DNA from: Promethearchaeum sp.
GTDB taxonomy: Archaea > Asgardarchaeota > Lokiarchaeia > Sigyniarchaeales > Promethearchaeaceae
Assembly (NCBI GenBank): GCA_030611625.1
Contig: JAUWPK010000241.1
Coordinates: 1 to 5,948, forward strand
Length of the DNA stretch: 5,948 nucleotides
Direction: 5' to 3'
Made by a program: the position numbers and the translations under genes. Below are positions 1-5,666 of the stretch, piece by piece. The notes below the pieces were generated by a model. The model did not search any database. It was not told where the DNA came from and was given only the letters and a program-made list of their open reading frames with translations. Numbering within the stretch: position 1 is the stretch's first letter; every line of letters begins with the position of its first letter.

Positions 1-188
1 AAGAAGTTACTACCCCATTCTAGAGAATAAATGGTAGAATACGGGTTTCGCCCGTTAAAAAATTCCAAAAAGGCTTTAAAGATTATTTCTGAGGCGTCAT
101 TATATTTATCATATTGGTTAAGTATAATAAAAAGCAATAACATGAACAATCGGGAACTTAATCCTATAAAAAAATAATCTTTCCTCAT
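1..188 (-). CDS. N-terminal part of a multi-pass membrane protein, possibly a GT-C/DUF2029-like glycosyltransferase (partial at left edge)
   Basis: An open frame of 62 codons runs from an ATG at 188-186 to the window edge without a stop, and an in-frame TAG lies directly before the ATG. The translation begins MRKDYFFIGLSS. It has a hydrophobic segment at about residues 5-23 with a positive start, which suggests a signal anchor or first membrane helix. A polar stretch follows (NQYDKYNDAS, 24-33), then an amphipathic part ending in FFNGRNPYS (43-51). A Gly-x-Asn-Pro-Tyr motif after the first membrane helix is familiar from polyprenol-phosphate-dependent integral-membrane glycosyltransferases (GT87/DUF2029-like). 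That assignment is only a suggestion, because most of the protein lies outside the window. The residue composition and the absence of stops in this AT-rich stretch argue for real coding. It is divergent from the EndA gene with 129 bp between the starts. No Shine-Dalgarno site is visible. Confidence 0.62.
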   Translation of the reverse strand, partial: MRKDYFFIGLSSRLFMLLLFIILNQYDKYNDASEIIFKAFLEFFNGRNPYSTIYSLEWGSNF

Positions 189-224
189 CTATTAGTTCAA
201 ATTTATGAATTATCGTTTTTTTAT

Positions 225-248
225 TTTTGTTTATTTTCGTAAACAAAA
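225..248. repeat. Perfect inverted repeat in a divergent promoter region (candidate operator)
   Basis: The arms TTTTGTTTA (225-233) and TAAACAAAA (240-248) are perfect reverse complements around a 6-base spacer. The stem can be extended by a G-U pair and an A-U pair. It lies between two divergent starts (188 minus and 318 plus), the usual place for a dyad operator. On the plus strand a run of six T follows (250-255), so it also resembles a terminator, but no plus-strand gene is visible upstream that would need one. AT-rich dyads can arise by chance, so the function is uncertain. Confidence 0.4.
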
Positions 249-304
249 GTTTTTTGCTAATAATACCTTAAATTCTTTAAGAGAATTGGAAAATATCAAT
301 AAAT

Positions 305-309
305 AGGAG
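305..309 (+). promoter_or_regulatory. Shine-Dalgarno site of the EndA-family gene
   Basis: AGGAG lies 8 bases before the ATG at 318 and matches the archaeal anti-Shine-Dalgarno sequence. It fixes the start of this gene and implies a leadered mRNA, unlike the leaderless genes elsewhere in the window. A weak TATA-like stretch, CTTAAATT, is at about 267-274. Confidence 0.6.
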
Positions 310-317
310 ATTTATTA

Positions 318-944
318 ATGGATAATCATCAAATACCTACTTCATCAGAGGTATCAGAAAATAAAGATGAAGAAGAAAGTTTAAAATTCGAAACTATAGA
401 CGGTATTTTTAGAAATAATAAAATTGAAATATCCAAATCACCTACTGCACAATCTCTTTATGAAAAAAATTACTTTGGAACCTCTTTACCCGATGGTTCA
501 TTAGAATTAGATGTTTTAGAAGCACTTTTACTTATTGAAAGAAGCAGAATTATAATTTTCGACAATAATAAGAAAGAAATGACTGCAGAACAAATACTTT
601 CTATCGTAGTGGAAGAAGATCCTAGAATTTGGGTCAAATATTTAGTATATCGCGATTTAAGACAACGTGGTTATATGGTACGTTTAGGATATGGAGAAGG
701 TATTGATTTTAGAGTATACCCGCGTGGTTCGACAAGATCAGAAGCGATTGCAAAATATTTTATATTTATATTAGATGAAGGAAATTCTGTTCAGTTACAA
801 AATTTAGATCAAATAACACAACAAACTCTTCATGCGCGAAAGAAATTAATTATTGTAACTCTAGATAGATTAGGAGATCCTACTTATTATCATCTAGAAC
901 AAACAAAACTTCCAGAAAATTCCAAAAAGAATGATTTTTGGTAA
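318..944 (+). CDS. endA: tRNA-splicing endonuclease EndA family, lacking the catalytic histidine
   Basis: EndA enzymes cut introns from pre-tRNA at bulge-helix-bulge sites. This protein has 208 residues. An acidic, poorly conserved extension fills residues 1-25. The N-terminal domain covers about 28-105, with SLELDVLEALLLIERSRI near 61-78. The nuclease domain covers about 110-200, with RGYMVRLGYGEGIDFRVYPRG, YFIFILDEG, ARKKLIIVTLD and a TYYHL end. By comparison with the family (numbering recalled from the Methanocaldococcus jannaschii enzyme, Y115/H125/K156), Tyr134 and Lys175 are present at the right spacing. The histidine position is Ile144, codon ATT at 747-749. The protein may be a structural subunit paired with a catalytic paralogue, as in the two-subunit crenarchaeal enzymes, or an enzyme with altered chemistry. 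The start is set by AGGAG 8 bases upstream. It is followed after 49 bp by the PIN-ATPase gene on the same strand, probably in one operon. The family assignment is firm; activity is in doubt. Confidence 0.88.
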   Translation: MDNHQIPTSSEVSENKDEEESLKFETIDGIFRNNKIEISKSPTAQSLYEKNYFGTSLPDGSLELDVLEALLLIERSRIIIFDNNKKEMTAEQILSIVVEEDPRIWVKYLVYRDLRQRGYMVRLGYGEGIDFRVYPRGSTRSEAIAKYFIFILDEGNSVQLQNLDQITQQTLHARKKLIIVTLDRLGDPTYYHLEQTKLPENSKKNDFW

Positions 945-993
945 ATTTCTTCTATTAAAGTAAATAAAAAATTAAAATAAAGAGTGAAAAATA

Positions 994-2712
994 ATGCCAT
1001 ATACATTTCTACCTGATACCAGTGTTGTATTTAACCGTAAAATTATCGATTTTATAGTTAATGGAAATTTGGACGAATATAAACCAGTCCAAAAAAATAG
1101 AATTACAAAAGCTGATACATTAACAATTATTCTCTCCCGAGTTATGCTATCGGAGATAGAAAATCAAGCAAATCAAATGAAATCCCAAGATAATGTTGGA
1201 TTAGATGTCATTCACGAATTACATAATTTAGAAATGGAAAATAGAATTGATATTAAAATTGTTGGAGAACGTCCTAAACTTGATGAAATTCGATTAAATC
1301 CTGGTGGGGAATTAGATGCACTTATTAGAAAAGATGCTTATGATTCCAAATCAATTTTAATAACAGCCGATGAAGTGCAATCATCCATTGCTTTGGTTGA
1401 GGGAATTGATGTGTTATTTACAGTAAATATTCCTGAAAGAGAGGATGAATCCCACGAACTCGCTTCATTAGACATTCGAGATTATTTTGATGACACTACC
1501 ATGAGTGTTCATTTGAGAGGTCATTGTCTTCCTTTAGCAAAAAAAGGAAAACCAGGAAATTGGAGTTTAGAAAAAATTAATGATAAGGAAATGCCTCCAT
1601 CGGTGGTTAATGAAATTGCAAACAAGATAATCCGACAAGCAAAGAATGATGAGAATTCATTTATTGAACGAAATGAATCAGGAGTAACTGTAATTCAACT
1701 TCGAAAATTTAGGATTGTTATTTGTCGACCTCCATTTTCAAACACACATGAAATTACTGCTGTTAAACCTCTGGTTTCTTTAACATTAGAAGATTATAAT
1801 TTATCTCAGAAAATTTATGAGAGGTTAGATGTAGCCGAAGGGATTCTAGTTGCTGGGAAGCCAGGAGCAGGAAAATCGACTTTTATAGGAGCACTAGCAT
1901 TATTTTATCTTGATAAGAAAAAATTGGTTAAAACTCTTGAAAGCGTAAGGGATTTAAACGTCCCCAAAGAAGTCTCGCAATACGCACCTTTAGATGGTAG
2001 TTTGGAAAAAACTTCAGATATATTATTATTAGTTCGCCCTGATTATACGATTTTCGATGAAGTTAGAACAGAAAAAGATTTCAAAATATTTGGAGACATG
2101 AGACTTGCTGGAGTAGGTTTAGTTGGTGTAGTACATGCTTCACGGGCAGTGGATGCTGTTCAAAGATTTATTAGAAGAGTGGAATTAGGTGTTATTCCAA
2201 ATGTAATTGATACAATAATTTTTATTGATCAAGGACAAGTTGCAGAAATTTTAAGCTTAGAAATGACGGTAAAGAAACCCACCGGATTTGCTGATCGAGA
2301 TTTATCTCGCCCCGTTATAGAAATCCGTGATTTTCAGTATAATGATTTGCTTTATGAGATTTATGCATTTGGATCCGATGTGATTGTTGCACCTGTTGGA
2401 AAAAGGAAACATCGAAATAAATCACCTAAAAAAGAGAGACGACGCACATCCTCATCAAATTTTAATGAATTAAATATAGAATCTGAGGATTTTATTCAAA
2501 CTACTGTATTTAGGAAAAATAAAGGGTACCAGATTGTGACAGATAACTCATATAAAAATCAATATCTTAACTTCTATTCGAAAAATAACCACATCTTTTC
2601 AGCAACGATGAATAAACATGGTGAGATATTTATAAAAAATAATAGCCCAATCTATGCTCGAATTAAACATGCATTACAAAAAGGAATTAAGATCCAAGCA
2701 ACTCAAGACTAG
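994..2712 (+). CDS. PIN domain plus PilT/VirB11-like ATPase (COG1855 type), without a KH domain
   Basis: This 572-residue protein follows the archaeal PIN-ATPase architecture. The PIN nuclease domain spans about 1-145, with candidate metal-binding acids D8 (LPDTS), E54 (MLSEIENQ), D108 (GELDAL) and D126 (LITAD). A conserved linker follows at about 165-265 (FDDTTMSVHL, KFRIVICRPPFS, EITAVKPLVSL). The secretion-type ATPase lies at about 270-445: Walker A GKPGAGKST at 288-296, an acidic box ESVRD at 316-320, Walker B TIFDE at 352-356, and a histidine box GVVHAS at 378-383. RPVIEIRDF closes the core at 439-447. The family normally continues into a KH RNA-binding domain with a GxxG loop. None is seen here; residues 470-484 are instead a basic stretch, KRKHRNKSPKKERRR. 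The usual last domain (about 503-567, ending in GEIFIKNN and IKHALQKGIKI) is kept. The cellular role of the family is not established, and RNA processing is an inference. It has a weak GAGTGA ribosome site 6 bases before the ATG and an AT-rich stretch at 961-980 that could hold its own promoter. Its last 40 bases recur downstream. Confidence 0.9.
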   Translation: MPYTFLPDTSVVFNRKIIDFIVNGNLDEYKPVQKNRITKADTLTIILSRVMLSEIENQANQMKSQDNVGLDVIHELHNLEMENRIDIKIVGERPKLDEIRLNPGGELDALIRKDAYDSKSILITADEVQSSIALVEGIDVLFTVNIPEREDESHELASLDIRDYFDDTTMSVHLRGHCLPLAKKGKPGNWSLEKINDKEMPPSVVNEIANKIIRQAKNDENSFIERNESGVTVIQLRKFRIVICRPPFSNTHEITAVKPLVSLTLEDYNLSQKIYERLDVAEGILVAGKPGAGKSTFIGALALFYLDKKKLVKTLESVRDLNVPKEVSQYAPLDGSLEKTSDILLLVRPDYTIFDEVRTEKDFKIFGDMRLAGVGLVGVVHASRAVDAVQRFIRRVELGVIPNVIDTIIFIDQGQVAEILSLEMTVKKPTGFADRDLSRPVIEIRDFQYNDLLYEIYAFGSDVIVAPVGKRKHRNKSPKKERRRTSSSNFNELNIESEDFIQTTVFRKNKGYQIVTDNSYKNQYLNFYSKNNHIFSATMNKHGEIFIKNNSPIYARIKHALQKGIKIQATQD

Positions 2713-2713
2713 A
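2673..2713 (+). repeat. 41-bp direct repeat, copy 1 (3' end of the PIN-ATPase gene)
   Basis: This stretch, from ATTACAAAAAGG to CAAGACTAGA, is identical base for base to 3277-3317. Here it encodes the last 12 codons of the PIN-ATPase (LQKGIKIQATQD) and its TAG stop. The bases just outside the two copies differ on both sides, so the repeat has sharp ends. The offset between copies is 604 bp. Confidence 0.95.
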
Positions 2714-2752
2714 TAAAATTTCATTCTATGCAAGCTTTAAACCAAAATAGGA

Positions 2753-3169
2753 TTAAGATGTTGAATAACCGCATTGAACGCAAATTAGATCATAGGGCGA
2801 GATCACCCCACCGCATTGATTACAGAAATATTTATGAATCTGTCCTTTCAACCAGTCTTCGGGTCCCAATGAGGAAATTTTTTGTGCATTCTGATCTAAG
2901 TCCAAATTGTAATTAATATTATATCTTTTAATCAACGATTTTCGGATTTTACATCCCTTAAGATCCGGACAATCCCCACAAGAATAATATGTTTTCTCAA
3001 GACAGCATAATCGTTTACGACATTTCCATTTGGATGTTCGTTTTTGCATAAGGATCTCAGATCGACACCCATGACAAGTTCCAACATGGTAGGAAGGACA
3101 TCCACCACAAAAAACTCCGCAAAAGCTGATAACATCAGAATCTAAAGAGCGTAAAAGGATTTTATTCAT
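2753..3169 (-). CDS. DUF3795-like cysteine-rich protein with C-terminal zinc ribbon
   Basis: This is a 138-residue protein with 15 cysteines. The N-terminal part has the DUF3795 signature, CGVFCGGCPSY then TCHGC (C17, C21, C24, C32, C35), followed by C50, C55/C56 and CGDCPDLKGC (C64, C67, C73). This suggests zinc or iron-sulfur binding. A linker (LGPEDWLKGQ, 101-110) leads to a zinc ribbon at about 116-133, with C116-x2-C119 and C130-x2-C133. No enzymatic role is established for the family and none is assigned. It is predicted cytoplasmic, with no membrane segment. The start is supported by a consensus TATA box about 26 bp upstream, which implies a leaderless mRNA. The gene is convergent to the PIN-ATPase gene (40 bp between the ends) and lies between two 41-bp direct repeats, so it may be an inserted cassette. 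Open frames on the opposite strand and in other frames here are shadows. Confidence 0.82.
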   Translation of the reverse strand: MNKILLRSLDSDVISFCGVFCGGCPSYHVGTCHGCRSEILMQKRTSKWKCRKRLCCLEKTYYSCGDCPDLKGCKIRKSLIKRYNINYNLDLDQNAQKISSLGPEDWLKGQIHKYFCNQCGGVISPYDLICVQCGYSTS

Positions 3170-3191
3170 ACTATGACATTGAAAGTAGTAT

Positions 3192-3199
3192 TATATAAA
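3192..3199 (-). promoter_or_regulatory. TATA box of the DUF3795-like gene (leaderless promoter)
   Basis: Read on the minus strand this is TTTATATA, the archaeal TATA consensus. Its centre lies about 26 bp before the A of the ATG at 3169, so transcription should begin at or next to the start codon. No Shine-Dalgarno site is present, which fits a leaderless mRNA. The surrounding DNA is very AT-rich, so a chance match is possible, but the spacing is right. Confidence 0.6.
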
Positions 3200-3276
3200 A
3201 AAATATATTATTTTTTTTATTATTTTTTCGTAAAAATTGATATTCTAAAAAGAAAATAGTAAAAAATTGTATCCAA

Positions 3277-3317
3277 ATTACAAAAAGGAATTAAGATCCA
3301 AGCAACTCAAGACTAGA
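3277..3317 (+). repeat. 41-bp direct repeat, copy 2
   Basis: This stretch is identical to 2673-2713. It would encode the same C-terminal residues and TAG stop, but the bases before it (KIVSK in the same frame) bear no likeness to the ATPase gene. It is therefore a non-coding copy of the gene tail. It sits directly before a hairpin and T-tract and 30 bp beyond the 3' end of the archaetidylserine synthase-type gene. Confidence 0.95.
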
Positions 3318-3340
3318 AAATTCTAGATTAATCTTTTTTT
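3313..3340 (+). terminator. Hairpin plus T-tract, probably the original terminator of the PIN-ATPase gene
   Basis: CTAGAAAATTCTAG (3313-3326) is a short dyad that begins in the stop codon of repeat copy 2. Seven T follow at 3334-3340. Archaeal RNA polymerase stops at T-runs. Copy 1, where the ATPase gene now ends, has no comparable T-run after it. The element would act on plus-strand transcripts that read through the DUF3795-like gene in antisense. Confidence 0.42.
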
Positions 3341-3347
3341 ATAGTTT

Positions 3348-4154
3348 CTAAGTTTTTAGATTCTTTTCTTTTCTTGCTGATAAAAATCCCGATATAATGA
3401 AAATGATAATAATTGTTAGTAAAATCGTCATGATGAAGAAAACAAAAACCGCTGCTTGATCTTGAAAGAATATTATTAAAACAAATGCAACGAGTGATGC
3501 AATTAGAACTGCGAACATTAGGATCTTTAACCATCCCATTTTATGCTTAACTTTCTTGCCATATATAATTTTATCAGAAACATTGAACCAAGCGAGAATT
3601 ATAAGTATAAAAGGAATTGAGTAATGAATAATAGAATTAAGTAATAATGGAGATCCATTGTCTGTCCATGCTATGTAACTGTAATAATCTAGAATAGTTA
3701 TTATTGCCAGAAATCCTGCTGTAGTTGGTGTTGGTACGCCAATATACCCATCATATTCTGTAATGTTAAAATGAGCTAAACGAATAATTGCACCTAAAAT
3801 AAAAATAAATGTGGGAATGATCATTATCCAAATAGAATAACCACTTATTCCCATTGGAGTATTAGCTGAATTAAGATTTTCGGTATAAATACTAAAAGTA
3901 ATTATTGCAGGTGCAAATCCAAAAGCAAAAAAATCACTAAGTGAATCTAATTCTTTTCCAAATTCATTTGCTTGATTTAATTTACGAGCAATATACCCAT
4001 CTAATGTATCTGAAATGATTGCTATAAATATCATAGCCATTGCTAACCTATATGCACGATATGAAGAAATTGTTAGAATAATTGCAAATAAACCGCAAGC
4101 ACTTCCAATTAAGGTTGCGATATCTTTAATTTTTATTATGGAAAGCATACCCAT
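3348..4154 (-). CDS. pssA: CDP-alcohol phosphatidyltransferase, PssA type: probable archaetidylserine synthase
   Basis: The family joins L-serine to a CDP-activated lipid, releasing CMP. In an archaeon the lipid would be CDP-archaeol and the product archaetidylserine, a polar membrane lipid. The protein has 268 residues and several membrane helices. The signature D-x2-D-G-x2-A-R-x8-G-x3-D-x3-D is complete: D49, D52, G53, A56, R57, G66, D70, D74. The following SDFFAFGFAPA (73-83), RLAHFN (125-130) and GVPTPTTAG (139-147) favour the serine-type branch over phosphoglycerol or inositol enzymes. After the catalytic core, two further hydrophobic segments (about 210-230 and 236-257) and a basic tail extend the protein. 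Two ATGs, at 4154 and 4148, are both possible starts. It is divergent from the transporter gene with 65 bp between the starts. No decarboxylase partner lies in the window. The serine specificity is inferred from motifs. Confidence 0.85.
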   Translation of the reverse strand: MGMLSIIKIKDIATLIGSACGLFAIILTISSYRAYRLAMAMIFIAIISDTLDGYIARKLNQANEFGKELDSLSDFFAFGFAPAIITFSIYTENLNSANTPMGISGYSIWIMIIPTFIFILGAIIRLAHFNITEYDGYIGVPTPTTAGFLAIITILDYYSYIAWTDNGSPLLLNSIIHYSIPFILIILAWFNVSDKIIYGKKVKHKMGWLKILMFAVLIASLVAFVLIIFFQDQAAVFVFFIMTILLTIIIIFIISGFLSARKEKNLKT

Positions 4155-4219
4155 ATTTTAATATAGAATTTATCAGACAAAAAGCTACATTTTTTTTCAT
4201 CAAAATTTAACTTATAATA

Positions 4220-5575
4220 ATGAGTGATAAAGGGATAGAATATGAAAAAGCATCAACTAAGAAAATGTTGCTTTATGCCTCACCTAGATTGGGGATAGAA
4301 TTTTTTATTAGCATAATAGATTTTGCCCTTCTTTTCTTGTATAAAGATATTTATGACTTAAACGGGGTATTTGTCGGAATAGCACTCGCTTTAGGTAAAA
4401 TATCAGTTGGACTTAGCCAATTTCTTATTGGGTGGGCTAGTGATCATACAAAATCTAGATGGGGAAGACGAAAGCCTTATATTATTTTAATGACGCCTAT
4501 ATTATGTATTACATTTATTATGTTATTATTGCCTGGGCTCTTTTTAGGTGCGAATCCCCCTCAAAATTCACTTTTTATTTGGCTCGTCGTATTTAACTGT
4601 TTATCTCAAGCATCTTACGCAGTAACCACGCCATATCATGCATGGAATGCCGAACTTTTCCCAGCAGAACAGCGACCTAAAATCTCCTCTTTTCAAAATA
4701 TGTTTAATATAATAGGTGCAGTGATCATTACACTGTTCACGATGATAATCTTAACTGATGTTAAGGATAAAATGAAAGCAGATCCAACAGTTATTCCATC
4801 AAACTTTCTGATTTCAATATTAATTTTCGCTTTTCTGCTTATAACTATGAGTTATCTTAGTACTATTTCTCTACCTGTAGAAAAAACACCAGATTACGCT
4901 TCGAAAATGAAAGATGATTTAAGAATAATATTGAAAAATAAAAATTTTCTTTTAGTAACCATAATGCAAGGAATTTGTTCTTTAGCAATTGCAATGATCT
5001 CATCAATACTCGCAAAATTTGCAGATAACGTTGTGCAATTGGGAGAAAATACAAACATAATCGTATCCGCCATAATGGTTTTAGCAATGCTTTTTGGATT
5101 ATTTTGGTTCAAACATCGAATTGAAACAAGAGGAAAGAAAAAAACACTTATTTTCATATTTACCTGGGGAATTATAATATTACCATTTTCATTGCTTGGA
5201 TTTTTCCCATTCGCTCAAAGCATGATATATGGAACACTTTATATCTCATTTGTGGCAATAGCAATAGGCGGGTGGTACCTTTTCCCCTATATTATGTATG
5301 CAGATATCGCGGATGATGATCAGAAAAAAACCGGTGAATTAAAAGCGGGAATTTATACAGGTTTTCCATCAATCGTCCTTAATATATGCCAAGCTATTTC
5401 CCTATTCTTCACGGGTTGGTTAATCGAACTACCGTATATAACAAATGTCCCGAACACAGAACCTTTTTCAATTGGACTTTTATTAATGGGACCTATTGGA
5501 TCTGTGTTATTAATAGCTGCACTTTTATTTGGAAAAAAATTTGTAACGCTCGATTTCTCTTGGGAAAAGCAATAA
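4220..5575 (+). CDS. MFS transporter of the glycoside-pentoside-hexuronide (GPH) / SUC-SLC45 type
   Basis: This 451-residue membrane protein is rich in hydrophobic helices, about 12 by eye. The loop after helix 2 carries SDHTKSRWGRRKPYI (74-88), the hallmark of the GPH and sucrose/SLC45 transporters. TPYHAWNAEL (137-146), then QR and SSFQNMFNIIG, fit helices 4-5 of the family. WYLFPYIMYADIADDDQ (352-368) with KTGELKAGIYTG is the matching C-half motif. Cation-coupled import of a sugar or glycoside is likely, but the substrate cannot be read from the sequence. By motif alignment, the two helix-2 aspartates that bind Na+ in MelB (D55, D59) correspond to V63 and Q67 here, so it looks more like the proton-coupled SUC type. 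The start is uncertain: the ATG at 4220 gives the longest frame, ATG 4265 (M16) would also work, and neither has a clear ribosome site. A T-tract follows the stop. Confidence 0.85.
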   Translation: MSDKGIEYEKASTKKMLLYASPRLGIEFFISIIDFALLFLYKDIYDLNGVFVGIALALGKISVGLSQFLIGWASDHTKSRWGRRKPYIILMTPILCITFIMLLLPGLFLGANPPQNSLFIWLVVFNCLSQASYAVTTPYHAWNAELFPAEQRPKISSFQNMFNIIGAVIITLFTMIILTDVKDKMKADPTVIPSNFLISILIFAFLLITMSYLSTISLPVEKTPDYASKMKDDLRIILKNKNFLLVTIMQGICSLAIAMISSILAKFADNVVQLGENTNIIVSAIMVLAMLFGLFWFKHRIETRGKKKTLIFIFTWGIIILPFSLLGFFPFAQSMIYGTLYISFVAIAIGGWYLFPYIMYADIADDDQKKTGELKAGIYTGFPSIVLNICQAISLFFTGWLIELPYITNVPNTEPFSIGLLLMGPIGSVLLIAALLFGKKFVTLDFSWEKQ

Positions 5576-5594
5576 GATTGATTTTTAAAATAGA

Positions 5595-5603
5595 TTTTTT
5601 TTT
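5595..5603 (+). terminator. T-tract terminator after the transporter gene
   Basis: Nine consecutive T lie 20 bases after the stop of the transporter gene. T-tracts alone can stop archaeal RNA polymerase. No stable hairpin is seen. The next gene has its own promoter-like TATA box downstream, which fits termination here. Confidence 0.45.
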
Positions 5604-5637
5604 AGATTTATCTTTAAGATTGATTCACTTTACTTAA

Positions 5638-5644
5638 TTAAATA
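5638..5644 (+). promoter_or_regulatory. TATA box of the secreted beta-helix protein gene (leaderless promoter)
   Basis: TTAAATA is centred 26 bp before the A of the ATG at 5667. The same spacing is seen for the DUF3795-like gene. It is only 11 bp from the alternative in-frame ATG at 5652, which is too close, so it argues for the start at 5667. Confidence 0.45.
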
Positions 5645-5666
5645 AAAATAAATGAGAACTAAACCG

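Larger units (their letters stand above)
2673..3317. mobile_element. Putative gene cassette bounded by 41-bp direct repeats
   Basis: Two perfect 41-bp repeats enclose 563 bp with a single gene, the DUF3795-like gene with its own promoter, pointing opposite to the ATPase gene. One repeat copy being the 3' end of a conserved gene is the layout left by site-specific integration at a gene end, where the target gene is rebuilt. No integrase, transposase or clear terminal inverted repeat is present, so any such element would be non-autonomous. Recombination without a mobile element, or an assembly artefact, are alternatives. The repeat is seen directly; the mobile-element reading is inference. Confidence 0.4.

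Noticed and set aside
41..55. Small G-C hairpin (ACGGG-TTTCG-CCCGT) that looks like a terminator or a T-arm of a tRNA
   Set aside because: The loop is 5 bases, not 7, no other tRNA arms are visible, and the stretch lies inside the open frame of the minus-strand membrane protein.
2728..2916. 62-codon plus-strand open frame
   Set aside because: It is a shadow of the DUF3795-like gene on the other strand; it is basic and low-quality, and it has no ribosome site.
2932..3135. 67-codon minus-strand open frame
   Set aside because: It overlaps the DUF3795-like gene in another frame; the cysteine motifs support the other frame.
3195..3220. Nine-base inverted repeat made only of A and T
   Set aside because: It is low-complexity A/T runs around the TATA box, expected by chance in such DNA.
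4863..5157. Two minus-strand open frames inside the transporter gene
   Set aside because: Both are antisense shadows of a gene with clear family motifs on the plus strand.
5573..5625. 11-base direct repeat (TAAGATTGATT at 5573 and 5615)
   Set aside because: It is short and AT-rich with no flanking structure; chance is sufficient.
5386..5637. 83-codon plus-strand open frame overlapping the end of the transporter gene
   Set aside because: It is an out-of-frame shadow with no family likeness; its tail is the T-rich intergenic region.
5652..5666. Alternative in-frame start ATG for the secreted protein
   Set aside because: The TATA box is only 11 bp away, too close for transcription to include this codon; the next ATG has the right 26-bp spacing.
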